The notes beneath the pieces were generated by a model. The model was not told the DNA's origin, did no database searches, and saw nothing but the letters and a program-made list of their open reading frames with translations. The position numbers and the translations under genes are program-made. A stretch of DNA of 64,000 bases from an uncultured Oscillospiraceae bacterium (lineage in GTDB: Bacteria; Bacillota; Clostridia; Oscillospirales; Oscillospiraceae): positions 31,158 through 95,157 of the forward strand of contig CAKSWT010000011.1 of NCBI GenBank assembly GCA_934512135.1, in the 5' to 3' direction. Shown one piece after another: positions 9,524 to 19,178 of this stretch (position 1 is its first letter; every line of letters begins with the position of its first letter).

Positions 9524-10840
9524 ATGTCGTCTCTGTTATCCGATTATTCCAGGAAAGAGAACTATACCGGTCTGGCAAATCAGGTTAAGGATCAGGTTGA
9601 TTCTCTTTTTTCCCTTCTGGCCCAGCAGGAGGTGGAGCTTCAGCTGGCCAAGGAGAAGCTCCGCCGGGCCAACATTGAGGTGACCCTCTACGGAAAGCTC
9701 CCGCCCCCTGACGAGGCAGCAGTGTTCGGGTTTTCCTATGATACAGACTATTTTCTGGTGGCCACCCTGGAGCTGCTCATTCGGGAACAGCTTTTCCGTG
9801 CCGATGGTACCAGCCGGTTCTCCCAGGACGAAGTGGATTTTATGAAAACCGCCATTTACAACGTCTTTGAAACCGCCCTCGGCCCCTACTGCATCGCCAG
9901 CTGCTGCGAGTCCGATTTGACCTTTGCAAATATCCTCATCAATTTGCCGGATGCAGACCAGGCAGAGGAGCAGATGCTCTCCGCCATTGACGGGGCCATG
10001 CAGTCCGCCATAGACATCGTACAGAAAAACTACGGCATCACCCTGGTTGCGGCCAGAAGCCCCATTGTGGTCGGTCACAGCAGCCTCCCGGCGGCAAGGA
10101 ACACAGCGTATAACCGGCTGACGGAAAAGTACGGGCTGAATCAGATTGCCAACACCGGTGTCGTGCCGCCCCCCTCTACCGAACGACTGCCCACCGCCCC
10201 ACAGCCCAACGCCCGGCTGGAAAAGCAATACTACCAGTATATTTTGAGCCGGGATCTCGGCATGGCCAAGGAGGCGCTCCGGGCCCTCACCGCCGAGGAT
10301 ATTGCCGCCGACGGGCTCTCCTTTGAGCACGCCCGCCTTCGGTTTATGAACCATGTGGAAAGCCTCCTCAACATCTTTGGCCTGGCGGCCTCGGACATCG
10401 GGTTTTTGTACATGCGGCCCATGGAGACCGAGGAGAATATCTATCAGCTGCTGGATGACCTGTTTGCGGACATGGAGGTGCGGATTTCCACCGGGGAGCA
10501 GGCCCTGCAAACCAAGATCCAGTCGGTGGCCGCCTACATTCGAGGGCATTATGCCGATTGCAACCTATGTCTGGCCATGCTCTGTGACCAGTTTCAGATG
10601 AACCAGTCCCATCTCTCCCGCACCTTTAAATCCGTGATGCAGGTGGGAATTTTGGACTATATCCACACCCAGAGATTGCTCCACGCCAAGGATTTGCTGG
10701 TACACACAGCGCAAAACATCGACACCATCTGGCAGGCCGTGGGGTACACCAATCGCCGCACCTTTAACCGCACCTTCCGAAAGATGGAGGGCATGAGCGC
10801 CTCGGAATACCGCAAGCATCCCCGTCCCACCGCTGAATGA
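9524..10840 (+). CDS. AraC-family transcriptional regulator
   Basis: A 438-residue regulator whose last ~100 residues hold two AraC-type helix-turn-helix motifs (LAMLCDQFQMNQSHLSRTFK and IWQAVGYTNRRTFNRTFRK). The N-terminal ~330 residues are a long sensory region of no family I recognise, beginning with a coiled-coil-like stretch (QQEVELQLAKEKLRRA). It has no transmembrane segments. It is divergent from the MaoC-like/lipoprotein genes and upstream of the flavoprotein at 10953, so it probably controls one or both. Its own stop is followed by an intrinsic terminator. Confidence 0.9.
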   Translation: MSSLLSDYSRKENYTGLANQVKDQVDSLFSLLAQQEVELQLAKEKLRRANIEVTLYGKLPPPDEAAVFGFSYDTDYFLVATLELLIREQLFRADGTSRFSQDEVDFMKTAIYNVFETALGPYCIASCCESDLTFANILINLPDADQAEEQMLSAIDGAMQSAIDIVQKNYGITLVAARSPIVVGHSSLPAARNTAYNRLTEKYGLNQIANTGVVPPPSTERLPTAPQPNARLEKQYYQYILSRDLGMAKEALRALTAEDIAADGLSFEHARLRFMNHVESLLNIFGLAASDIGFLYMRPMETEENIYQLLDDLFADMEVRISTGEQALQTKIQSVAAYIRGHYADCNLCLAMLCDQFQMNQSHLSRTFKSVMQVGILDYIHTQRLLHAKDLLVHTAQNIDTIWQAVGYTNRRTFNRTFRKMEGMSASEYRKHPRPTAE

Positions 10841-10888
10841 CCAGCCCCCGGAAAACGCCGCCCCGGCGGGACACCATGGGGGGGCCAT

Positions 10889-10925
10889 AAAAAACTGTCG
10901 CTTTTCCAAAAGCGGCAGTTTTTTT
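10889..10925 (+). terminator. intrinsic terminator after the AraC gene
   Basis: A 15-bp stem (AAAACTGTCGCTTTT with one G-T wobble, loop CC) is followed by a run of seven T. It separates the AraC gene from the flavoprotein gene, which has its own AAGGAGGG. Confidence 0.85.
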
Positions 10926-10952
10926 ATAATGCGCTATAAGGAGGGATTTACA

Positions 10953-12572
10953 ATGGAGAAAAAAACAACCTGGAGAACACCCCCGGCCCCAATCCCGGAG
11001 GCGGAGATTACAAAAACACTGGAATCTGAGGTTGTGGTGGTGGGAGCAGGACACGCCGGTGTATCCCTGGCCCGCACCCTGGCGGAGGAGGGCGTTTCTG
11101 TCCGGGTGATCGAGACCATGGTGGAGAAAAACTACTGGGCCTACGGCATTGACTTCGGCCATATCAACTCCGACTTTCTCCGGAGCCACGGGGTGCCGGA
11201 GGTGGATGAAATTGAGTTCTTTAACGACTGGCAGCTCCGCAGCGGAAACCGCAGCAATCCCAGGCTGGTCATGCAGTTTGTGAAAAACTGCGGCAGCTGC
11301 TTTGACTGGCTTCTGGAGGCCCTGACGGAGGAGCAGAAACAAAACGTACAGATTCGCTATTGGCCGGCTCCCACGAAATATTCCGGAAATATCTGCGGCC
11401 TGAAATCGTGGACGGGCACTGCCACATTCCCGGAGGAGCTCTGGCACAACAAGGGGATTACAGAGGCGGTGGTGGCCAGTATCCAGCGGGCGAAAGCCCT
11501 GGGGACGGATTTCCACTTTTCCACTGTGGCCCAGCAGCTGGAAAAAACCGAAGAACGGGTCACGGCAGTGATTGCCAAGGAACGCCATGGCGGCTATGTC
11601 CGCTTCCGGGCCACAAAGGGAGTGGTCCTGGCCGCAGGAGACTTTGGCCACAACGAGGAAATGATGCGGGAGCTCTGCGACGAACTGGTGACCCTGGCGG
11701 CCTCGCCGGAGCAGCGCATTACCGGCCTGAGCCGGGACGGAAGCGGCATCCGCATGGGGATTTGGGCCGGAGGCCGGATGGTACCGGGGCCCATCGCCTG
11801 TATGGGCGGCAATACCGCCGCTCCCAATTCGCCCCTGTTTATGGCCACCGCCACCCTATGGCTGGACGGGGACAATCGGCGCTTTTGCAACGAGGGCTTT
11901 GGAGACAGCGAATTCACCGGCCTGGAGGCGGCCCGTATCAAGACCCCGCGCCTGGTCAATCTCTTTGACAGCAAGGTGGATGATCTGCTTCAGCGGCAGC
12001 CTCCCATCCACGGTGCCCTCTGGGTCAACAATCCCCAGGATCCCCGTATGTCCACCGCCATGGATTATATGGAAGGAGCCAGGAACGCGGGGAAAGAGGG
12101 CTATGCGGTCAAGGATCCCCACGCCCCCAAGGGGGCGGAGCAGCCCCGGCTCTTTGCGGCGGATTCTCTGGAGGAGCTGGCGGACCTGCTGGGCTTCCAG
12201 GGCCAGTTGAAGCAGAATATGCTGGACTCCGTGGCCCGGTACAACGGCTTCTGCGCCACAGGCCGGGACGAGGACTTTGGCAAGGACAAGAGCCTGCTGG
12301 TGCCTCTGGATACTCCGCCCTATTATGGCATGCTGACAGACCGCACCCAGGGCGGGGCCATGGGTCCCATGGTCACGGTGGATGGACTCTGGACAGACGA
12401 TCACCAGCAGGTCTATGACCAAAACTTGGACGTGATTCCCGGTCTTTACGCCACAGGCAACTGCTGCGGCAGACGGTTTGGCGTCCAGTACTCCACCCCA
12501 GTGGCCGGCGTCAGCATCGGCATCGCCTGGACCTTGGGCCGGGAGCTGGGAAAATACCTGGCGGCGCTGTAA
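10953..12572 (+). CDS. FAD-dependent flavoprotein (fumarate reductase/KstD-like)
   Basis: A 539-residue cytoplasmic flavoprotein of the FAD_binding_2 family, which includes fumarate and urocanate reductase flavoproteins and ketosteroid dehydrogenases. The dinucleotide motif VVVVGAGHAGVSLA spans residues 27-40. The C-terminal GLYATGNCCGRRFGVQY resembles the family's second FAD segment. The ATG at 10953 is chosen over the in-frame one at 10929 because AAGGAGGG lies between them at correct spacing. No Tat signal, FMN-binding domain or heme motif is present. A role in C-C bond reduction or desaturation is inferred. Confidence 0.8.
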   Translation: MEKKTTWRTPPAPIPEAEITKTLESEVVVVGAGHAGVSLARTLAEEGVSVRVIETMVEKNYWAYGIDFGHINSDFLRSHGVPEVDEIEFFNDWQLRSGNRSNPRLVMQFVKNCGSCFDWLLEALTEEQKQNVQIRYWPAPTKYSGNICGLKSWTGTATFPEELWHNKGITEAVVASIQRAKALGTDFHFSTVAQQLEKTEERVTAVIAKERHGGYVRFRATKGVVLAAGDFGHNEEMMRELCDELVTLAASPEQRITGLSRDGSGIRMGIWAGGRMVPGPIACMGGNTAAPNSPLFMATATLWLDGDNRRFCNEGFGDSEFTGLEAARIKTPRLVNLFDSKVDDLLQRQPPIHGALWVNNPQDPRMSTAMDYMEGARNAGKEGYAVKDPHAPKGAEQPRLFAADSLEELADLLGFQGQLKQNMLDSVARYNGFCATGRDEDFGKDKSLLVPLDTPPYYGMLTDRTQGGAMGPMVTVDGLWTDDHQQVYDQNLDVIPGLYATGNCCGRRFGVQYSTPVAGVSIGIAWTLGRELGKYLAAL

Positions 12573-12633
12573 CCGGGACAATTTTTGCCCCCATCGGCTA
12601 CGGTAAAATATTGACCGGTCTATTGCGGCAAAA

Positions 12634-12664
12634 AAGGGGCTGTCTCGTATCGAGACAGCCCCTT
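12634..12664 (-). terminator. intrinsic terminator of the leftward lipoprotein gene
   Basis: A 14-bp stem (AAGGGGCTGTCTCG and complement, loop TAT). On the minus strand it is followed by a T-run. It lies 58 nt past the stop of the lipoprotein gene at 12722 and may also stop the convergent flavoprotein transcript. Confidence 0.8.
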
Positions 12665-12721
12665 CTATTCCTCTGGTTACAGTCTTTTTTCAGTCGCCGG
12701 TTTTGGGGCAATCTCAGCGCC

Positions 12722-14443
12722 CTATTCGGCCTGTCTGTCGTATGCTCCCTGGTAGATGGCAATCATATCCCGGATGCCCATATTCTCCAGCTCTGCGGTA
12801 AAATCATCCCACTGGGAAATGGGCCGGTCCCCAAAGATAAACTTGGTCAGCTCGGATTCCGCATAGGAGAGGATGTCCGCCACGCCAGCGCTGTATTCAG
12901 CGCTTTCCGCCGTTGTCAGGGTCACATAGCCAGGCACGCTTCGGTCATATTCCACCTGACTGGACCAGAAGTCCAAGACCTCCTTTTGCTTGTCGGAGTA
13001 GTAGGCCCACAGGGCCTTCTGCATCATCACGCCGCAGATCTTGCCCTGGCAGTTGTACTTCATAATCATCCCCTCCGGGCTCATGCCGTCGGTATTGTTG
13101 ACGATCATATCCGTAAAGGTGACGGTGCCGTCCTCGGCCACGGTGTAGGTGTAATCCTCGATGCCGTAGGTCATGTACATGGTGCCTTCCTCGGTGTACC
13201 AGTAGTCGATCCAGCGCAGTGCCAGCTGCGGATTGGTGCAATCCGTGGAAATGGACACCGTCTGGCCCCCCTGGACCGGTTCATAGCTGCCAAAGTGGTT
13301 GACGGTGTCATCCCCCTGGTTGCGGACAACCACGTTGATGGGAGTCACGTCAAAGTTTTCGTTGCTGGTGTAGGTGTAATAGGTGGAAAGCTGGTTGGCA
13401 GAGGTGTGGAAGGCGCCCACATCGTCGCCGCAAACCTTGGTCTGGGTTGTGTTCATATTGAACATGCTGGCGTTGAGCACGGAATCTCCGTCAAAAAGCC
13501 CCTCGTTCATCCAGCGATTCATCATTTCCAGGTAGTCCCGGTAGTCATCGGTCAGATAGGAGCACACCAGCTCCCCCTGGTCATCGACATACAGCGCCAG
13601 GTCACTGGCAAAATAGGCAATATCATAGCCCGAGGTCAGCGCAGGAACTGCCAGGCCGGTCTCCCCCACATACAGGGGATCGGAGCAGTGGTATGCGCTT
13701 TGGAAGGCCAGCAACGACGCTTCCAGCTCCTCAAAGGTCTCCGGAGTTTTCAGCCCCTGCTCCTCCAGCCAATCCTGACGAATCAGCAGTCCTCGCTCGG
13801 TCAGCGGCTGATCGTTGACCACATAAATGGCCAGCTCCTGGCCGTCCTCTGTGGTGACGTACTTTTCCTTCTCGGCATCCGTGTGAACCAGGTTCCAATA
13901 GTTGGGCATGTTGTCGTAGACCAGGTCGGCAATATCCATAACCACCCCGTCCTCATAGGCCCCCACGATTCCGGTGGAATAGTTCTGGACCACGCCGGCG
14001 ACAATGTCCGTATAGGTTCCGGTGGCTGCCATGAGATTGAACTGGGTCTCCATGGCCATCATATCCACCTCATGCCAGTCGATCTTAACCCCCAGATGCT
14101 CCTCCGCCTGCTGGAAGATCTCCAGCTCTGCCCAGGAGTCTCGGACGATGGGCGGTCCCCCGGGCTTGGCACACCAGATGCTCAGGGTCTCCCCATCTGC
14201 CAGGGGGTATTCGATCACGGTGTCGTTGCGGGCCGGCTGAGAAGTCTCGGCGGTCACTTGGGACGCCTCAGCCGCTGGGGCGGAATCCTCCTGGTCCTGG
14301 GGGGACTCCACCGGTGCCGTCTCCTGCTGTTGCTCCGCAGGCTCCTGGGAGGCGATGGCCTGGCTTCCGGCCGTCCCTCCGCAGGCTGCCAACGTGACGA
14401 GCAGCGCCATTGCCAATAGCATTGCTGTAAGCTTCTTTTTCAT
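12722..14443 (-). CDS. extracellular solute-binding lipoprotein (LipO-like)
   Basis: A 573-residue binding lipoprotein. The signal peptide ends in the lipobox before Cys21 (VTLAAC). A Gln/Glu/Ala-rich linker runs to ~residue 75, then a solute-binding fold. The ATG at 14443 sits at the right distance from AAGGAGGA; a nine-codon upstream extension was discarded. It follows the flavin reductase at 14495 by 51 nt and is probably co-transcribed with it. As with the other two such proteins here, no ABC permease or ATPase is present. Ligand unknown. Confidence 0.85.
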   Translation of the reverse strand: MKKKLTAMLLAMALLVTLAACGGTAGSQAIASQEPAEQQQETAPVESPQDQEDSAPAAEASQVTAETSQPARNDTVIEYPLADGETLSIWCAKPGGPPIVRDSWAELEIFQQAEEHLGVKIDWHEVDMMAMETQFNLMAATGTYTDIVAGVVQNYSTGIVGAYEDGVVMDIADLVYDNMPNYWNLVHTDAEKEKYVTTEDGQELAIYVVNDQPLTERGLLIRQDWLEEQGLKTPETFEELEASLLAFQSAYHCSDPLYVGETGLAVPALTSGYDIAYFASDLALYVDDQGELVCSYLTDDYRDYLEMMNRWMNEGLFDGDSVLNASMFNMNTTQTKVCGDDVGAFHTSANQLSTYYTYTSNENFDVTPINVVVRNQGDDTVNHFGSYEPVQGGQTVSISTDCTNPQLALRWIDYWYTEEGTMYMTYGIEDYTYTVAEDGTVTFTDMIVNNTDGMSPEGMIMKYNCQGKICGVMMQKALWAYYSDKQKEVLDFWSSQVEYDRSVPGYVTLTTAESAEYSAGVADILSYAESELTKFIFGDRPISQWDDFTAELENMGIRDMIAIYQGAYDRQAE

Positions 14444-14494
14444 GAATTTTCCTCCTTCTGATTTTGGCATATTACATTTTGTCTTCCTCTCCCA

Positions 14495-16513
14495 TTAGAT
14501 GTCCATGGCCTGGTAATAGCCGGCCGCCACCGCCTGTTTAATTTTCTTAGGCTCCCGGCAATCTCCCGCCATGCCGACAAATTCGGCGCAGCAATAAAAC
14601 TTCATGGCGTCCTCCTGGCGGTTCCGGCTTCCGGCAGCGAGGACCACGGTGTCCGCCTCCAGGAACCGTTCCTCCCCGGAGTTTACCATAATGCCACGGA
14701 TGCCCTGCTCCGTGATCTCCACACAGTTGCAGCCGGTGACGATCTCCACCGGCGGGTCAAACCGCCGGAACATCTTTTTCATGGCGGGAACGGGGTGGAA
14801 CACATCGTTGTTGATGACCTCGTGGGGAGCCAGCTTCTCCCGGCGGCCCACAATGGTGACCTGCTTCCCGGCCTTGGCCAGGTGTAGGGCGATTTCACAG
14901 GCCTGAATGCCTCCGCCCAGCATAATGACCCGGTTGCCCACCCGCTCCGGATGGTCATAGACCTCCATGGAGGTCACCACGTTGTTCCCCTGGGCCCCGG
15001 GAATGGAGGGAATCACCGGCTCTCCTCCAATGGCCACGATCACCGCATCAAAGCCCTGCTCCTTCAGCATTTCCGGGGTTGCCTCCGTATTCAGACAGAC
15101 GGTGATGTTTTCCTGGCGGGTTACCCGGGAGATCATGCTGTTTTTGTAGGTCCGGATGTCGTGTTTGTAATTGTCCGTATCGGAGAACCGCAGCAGACCG
15201 CCCAGATAGTTTTCTTTTTCATAGAGGGTCACCTCATGGCCACGGGCTGCCGCCGTCTCTGCCGCCTTCAGGCCCGCAATGCCGCCGCCGACCACTGCCA
15301 CCCGTTTCCGCTCCTTGGCCAGAGGGACCTCTCGGGTCTGGGTGTAGCCCCGGTTCTGAGTGATGGGATTCACCGCACACTCCTCCCGGTCAAAGCAGTT
15401 GTGACAGCGGATGCAGGTGTTGATTTCGTCGATGCGGCCCTCCTGAACCTTTCTGGGGAAGAAGGGGTCTGCCACCACCAGCTGTCGTGCCATACAGACG
15501 AATTCCGCATCTCCGGACGCCAGAATCTCCTCCGCCAGGTCTGGGCTGTTGATGGAATTGATCAGGACCAGGGGCTTTTTAAATCCCGCCGCCTTGATCT
15601 TCTTGGCAAAGGGCCGATTATAGGCACCCGGATAGAAGGCCGGGGAACTGGTGGCCATGTTCCCTGCTGCGGTGGTGTGGTCCCCCCCGGAGAGGTGGAA
15701 CAGGTCATACAGATTTTTATGATGGGTTTCCTCATATTCCTGGAGATACAGCAGGAACGCAATGGTCTCGTCGATGGTAATTCCCCCGGGATACCCTTCG
15801 TCGCCGCTGAGCCGCAGCTCCAGCAGCAGCTTGCTGCCGCACCGGGCCCGGATGGCCTCCAGCAGTTCTATGCAAAACCGCGCCCGATTCTCCAGGGAGC
15901 CGCCGTATTCGTCGGTGCGCTTGTTGTGGCGCAGAGAGCGGAACTGGTCGATGAGCTTGTTGTGGCCTCCGTGGAGCAGCACGCCGTCCACGCCAAACTG
16001 GGCCGCCGTGGCGCAGCAGGAGGCAAAGTCGTCGATGATCTGGTGGATTTCTTCCTTGGAGATCTCCGCCAGCGTGCGGCCGTCTCCCATCATGGGCGGC
16101 GGAGCCATTTTCCCATTGCCCAGGGGACGGGCGTTGGGGGTGGCAGTCTCCTCGTCGGGGTCCACATAGTCCCGGACCGGGAATCCCCCATGGGTAAACT
16201 CCAAAAAGGCCAGGGTATTGTGCCGGTGCATGGTGCGGACATATTCCTGGAGAGACTTCTCCATTTCAATGTCCACAGGGCCCCGGAAATCCAGCCCTCC
16301 CCCGGGACTCATTCCGCCGGAGACCGGATAATCATTGGTGGTGACCCGGGCTGCGCCGCCGGTGGCCTGAATCTCATAGAACTCCAAATTGTGTTCATGG
16401 ATGCAGCCGGAATTGGGCACACAGAACCCCAAGGGCCCTGCCAGCATACGGTTTTTGAATATTACGCTGCCCACCTGATAGGGGCTGAGCAAATGAGGAT
16501 ACTTTCTTTCCAT
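14495..16513 (-). CDS. Old Yellow Enzyme/2,4-dienoyl-CoA reductase-family flavin oxidoreductase
   Basis: A 672-residue paralogue of the reductase at 3012. It has an N-terminal FMN TIM barrel (GGHNKLIDQFRSLRHNKRTD, near residue 187) and an Fe-S cysteine cluster CIRCHNC...C (~residues 368-381). FAD/NAD(P) domains follow, with GGGIAG near 411 and a second dinucleotide motif near 540. The order matches enoate and bile-acid reductases such as BaiCD/BaiH. It is first in a two-gene unit with the lipoprotein at 12722. Reduction of a conjugated C=C in an imported compound is the likely chemistry; substrate unproved. Confidence 0.9.
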   Translation of the reverse strand: MERKYPHLLSPYQVGSVIFKNRMLAGPLGFCVPNSGCIHEHNLEFYEIQATGGAARVTTNDYPVSGGMSPGGGLDFRGPVDIEMEKSLQEYVRTMHRHNTLAFLEFTHGGFPVRDYVDPDEETATPNARPLGNGKMAPPPMMGDGRTLAEISKEEIHQIIDDFASCCATAAQFGVDGVLLHGGHNKLIDQFRSLRHNKRTDEYGGSLENRARFCIELLEAIRARCGSKLLLELRLSGDEGYPGGITIDETIAFLLYLQEYEETHHKNLYDLFHLSGGDHTTAAGNMATSSPAFYPGAYNRPFAKKIKAAGFKKPLVLINSINSPDLAEEILASGDAEFVCMARQLVVADPFFPRKVQEGRIDEINTCIRCHNCFDREECAVNPITQNRGYTQTREVPLAKERKRVAVVGGGIAGLKAAETAAARGHEVTLYEKENYLGGLLRFSDTDNYKHDIRTYKNSMISRVTRQENITVCLNTEATPEMLKEQGFDAVIVAIGGEPVIPSIPGAQGNNVVTSMEVYDHPERVGNRVIMLGGGIQACEIALHLAKAGKQVTIVGRREKLAPHEVINNDVFHPVPAMKKMFRRFDPPVEIVTGCNCVEITEQGIRGIMVNSGEERFLEADTVVLAAGSRNRQEDAMKFYCCAEFVGMAGDCREPKKIKQAVAAGYYQAMDI

Positions 16514-16737
16514 ACATTACACCTTACAGCCGCTGTTCGAAGGTCCCGTTTTTGCGGCCGCCTTTCTTAAAAATTGGCTTCCCACCACCGCCGTGGCGAT
16601 TGCATGAGTCTATAATCTCATCTTACCCAAGACCCGCCCGTGATGCAAGACGCGGAATTTTACCGGAGAAGAAACGGAAAAAAAGTGTCCCACCGGGATT
16701 ATGCTGCTCAGCGCCTCGCCCTTCCATGGAGGTTGAA

Positions 16738-16770
16738 AAGGGGCCGTCTCTTGGCGAGACGGCCCCCTTT
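16738..16770 (-). terminator. intrinsic terminator downstream of carbamate kinase
   Basis: A 14-bp GC-rich stem (AAAGGGGCCGTCTC arm, 5-nt loop) lies 34 nt beyond the carbamate kinase stop in the leftward direction. A short T-run follows on the minus strand. Confidence 0.75.
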
Positions 16771-16803
16771 GAGGTACCGAAGAAATTTGAAATACGCAAT
16801 CTT

Positions 16804-17730
16804 TTACCTGTGTATGCGAGTGCCGCTTTCGCCATGCAATGCAACCGCCGCACGTTCAAGGCTCGCAATCACAGCCTCGCCGCCTGTCCTTGCGAACGAT
16901 ATTGCCGCCTCTACCTTTGGCAGCATGCTGCCCGGTGCAAAGTGGCCTTCCCGGCAGTACTGCTCTGCCTCGGCAACCGTGATGTTCTCCAGCGCCTTCT
17001 GATTTGGCAGGCCCCAGTTGATTGCCACCCGGTCCACTGCGGTCAGAAGAATCAACAAATCGGCAGCTATCAACTCCGCCAGTTTTGCGGCTGCAAAGTC
17101 CTTATCGACCACAGCCGACACCCCCACAAGGCAGGTGTCCTGTTTTGTTACGGGGATGCCGCCACCACCTGCTGCGATCACCACACATCCACTGTCCACC
17201 AGCGTATTGACAACTTCCTTTTCCACAATGTCCACGGGACGCGGGCTTGGCACGACCCGGCGGTATCCCCGCCCTGCGTCGTCTATCATTGTGTAGCCTT
17301 TTTCGGCTATGAGTCGCTGCGCTGCTTCGCTGTTGTAAAATGCGCCCACGGGCTTTGTCGGTTGTTCAAATGCCGGATCCTTTGCGTCCACCAACACCTG
17401 AGTTACCACCGCCGCCACGTTCCTTGTAATCCCACGCGCCGAGAGCTCATTTTCGATGCTGTTCTGCAAGTGGTATCCGATGTATCCCTGGCTCATTGCC
17501 CCGCACTCCGGAAACGGCATGTCGCTCTGGACCGCTCCGACTTCCGCCGCCGTGCGCATTCCCAAATTGATCATGCCAACCTGGGGGCCGTTGCCGTGGG
17601 TGATTACCACCTGGTTTCCCGCCTCGATCAGGTCCACAATCGGCTTTGCCGTCTGCTTTACCAGGTCCAGCTGCTTCGCCGGGGTATCTCCCAGCGCATT
17701 TCCGCCCAGGGCTATCACTATTCTGGCCAT
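16804..17730 (-). CDS. arcC: carbamate kinase
   Basis: A 308-residue amino-acid-kinase-fold enzyme of the usual carbamate kinase length. ALGGNAL (residues 7-13), THGNGPQVG (~44-52) and AAGGGGIPV (~187-195) are the nucleotide and carbamoyl phosphate binding motifs. It makes ATP from carbamoyl phosphate and ADP, releasing carbamate. It is the last gene after DUF2877, fdrA and DUF1116 genes. This matches the allantoin-degradation arrangement in Escherichia coli, where AllK works with the oxamate carbamoyltransferase AllFGH. Here it is probably the ATP-yielding last step of the same chemistry. Confidence 0.95.
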   Translation of the reverse strand: MARIVIALGGNALGDTPAKQLDLVKQTAKPIVDLIEAGNQVVITHGNGPQVGMINLGMRTAAEVGAVQSDMPFPECGAMSQGYIGYHLQNSIENELSARGITRNVAAVVTQVLVDAKDPAFEQPTKPVGAFYNSEAAQRLIAEKGYTMIDDAGRGYRRVVPSPRPVDIVEKEVVNTLVDSGCVVIAAGGGGIPVTKQDTCLVGVSAVVDKDFAAAKLAELIAADLLILLTAVDRVAINWGLPNQKALENITVAEAEQYCREGHFAPGSMLPKVEAAISFARTGGEAVIASLERAAVALHGESGTRIHR

Positions 17731-17762
17731 ATCTGTTCTCCTCTATCCAAGGGCACCGCAGT

Positions 17763-19178
17763 TCAGCGGGAGCAAAATGCCTCGCCGCAGGCGGCCACTG
17801 CCTTTTCAAAGCAAGCCGCAGGCGGATGCACGATACCGGCGCCGACCTGGCCGATCCCTGCCTCTCGGTGGGCCATGCCAGTATTGATAACCGGCAGGAT
17901 GCCGGTGGCCAGCACCTTGCGGACGTCGATTCCCGTGGCGGCCCCCCGGAAATCCAGCGGCGGCAGCGAATAGCCGGGGTTTTCCGTCTCTGTAATCTCA
18001 TACATTTGGGTGCTGTATGCCAGTGCGTCAGACACGCTGCCGCCCACAAACTGCACGATGGAGGGCGCCGCGGCCATGGCAAAGCCGCCGATTCCTGTGG
18101 TTTCGGTAATGGCGCTGTCGCCTAGGTCCGGATTGGCGTCCGTCTCCTCAAAGCCGGGGAACATCAGGCCCTGCACCATCTGGGCCGGGCCGGTGAACCA
18201 CCGGTCGGCGGGCATGCCGCTCACCTTAATGCCGAACTCCACGCCGTTGCGGGCCATAACCGTGACGACGGTGGACTTGGGCACCCCGTGGGCCGCCTCC
18301 ATCATACACTTGCACGCAGGCATGGACAGGTTCAGGAAGTAGTGCTCGTTGCCAGCCATAAACGCCAGCGCCTTTTTTGCGGCTTCCTGGTCGATGGATG
18401 CATCCAGGAAGTACGGCAGCAGGTCCCGGATGAGCAGAGCCGTGGCTGCCTTGTTCCGGTTATGGCACTCATCTCCCATATGCAGCGCCTGGGCGGTGAG
18501 ATTCTTGATGTCCACCCCGCCGGCCAGGGCAACGACGGCCTTCAGAACGGGGGCGAATTCCCGTTGGATGTAGCGCAGCCTGTCGAGGACCTCGGGGCTG
18601 TTGGCGCCGAAGCGCAGCACTTTGCCCAGCCCCTCGTTGATGGTGGCATAGCTGTAATTTCCGTCGGTGACGTTTCTCACCACGTGTACCGGCATACTGG
18701 GCGAAATTACCCCCGCCATGGGTCCCACGGCGTGGTGCTCGTGGCAGGGAGAAAACTCGATCTCCCCCGACGCGGCCAGCTTGTCCGCCTCCTCTGCCGT
18801 GTCCGCCAGCCCCTCATACATCAGCGCACCCATAATGGCGCCGCGCATGGGACCACACATGTCCTGATAGGCAATGGGCGGGCCTGCGTGGAGGATGGTT
18901 TTCTCCGTCATGCCGGGGATCACCCGAAGGGCCTGGTCAACGTCCACCAGAACCGGATGCGCCTGCTTGATCTTTTCCACCGCTAGGCGGTTGGCCTCGT
19001 TCACCTGCTCATCCTCCAATAAGCAGTCCAGCGCTTCGATCAGCTTTATGTTGCCCCCTGCGGCGGGCTTCCAGTCCACATGCAGGCAGGGGATCTGCTG
19101 ACGGACAATTTCCTTCTGAAACAGGGGCGTACCCACATTCAGAATATTCAGCTGTGTTTCAAATAACGTGTGTTCCAT
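17763..19178 (-). CDS. DUF1116 protein, oxamate carbamoyltransferase subunit (AllG/YlbE-like)
   Basis: A 471-residue DUF1116 protein, homologous by pattern to YlbE/AllG and YahG of Escherichia coli. Recognisable parts are GPPIAYQDMCGPMRGA (~99-114), SPCHEHHAVGPMAG (~142-155) and GIGGFAMAAAPSIVQF (~386-401). The family partners FdrA and DUF2877 in the carbamoyltransferase that phosphorolyses oxalurate to oxamate and carbamoyl phosphate. Its ATG overlaps the fdrA stop (TAATG), showing translational coupling. Carbamate kinase lies 32 nt downstream. The subunit role is known from enterobacteria; the acceptor in this organism is inferred. Confidence 0.85.
   Translation of the reverse strand: MEHTLFETQLNILNVGTPLFQKEIVRQQIPCLHVDWKPAAGGNIKLIEALDCLLEDEQVNEANRLAVEKIKQAHPVLVDVDQALRVIPGMTEKTILHAGPPIAYQDMCGPMRGAIMGALMYEGLADTAEEADKLAASGEIEFSPCHEHHAVGPMAGVISPSMPVHVVRNVTDGNYSYATINEGLGKVLRFGANSPEVLDRLRYIQREFAPVLKAVVALAGGVDIKNLTAQALHMGDECHNRNKAATALLIRDLLPYFLDASIDQEAAKKALAFMAGNEHYFLNLSMPACKCMMEAAHGVPKSTVVTVMARNGVEFGIKVSGMPADRWFTGPAQMVQGLMFPGFEETDANPDLGDSAITETTGIGGFAMAAAPSIVQFVGGSVSDALAYSTQMYEITETENPGYSLPPLDFRGAATGIDVRKVLATGILPVINTGMAHREAGIGQVGAGIVHPPAACFEKAVAACGEAFCSR

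Noticed and set aside
12611..14419. A 602-codon open frame antisense to a solute-binding lipoprotein
   Set aside because: The sense strand has a signal peptide, lipobox and ribosome site; the antisense product has none.
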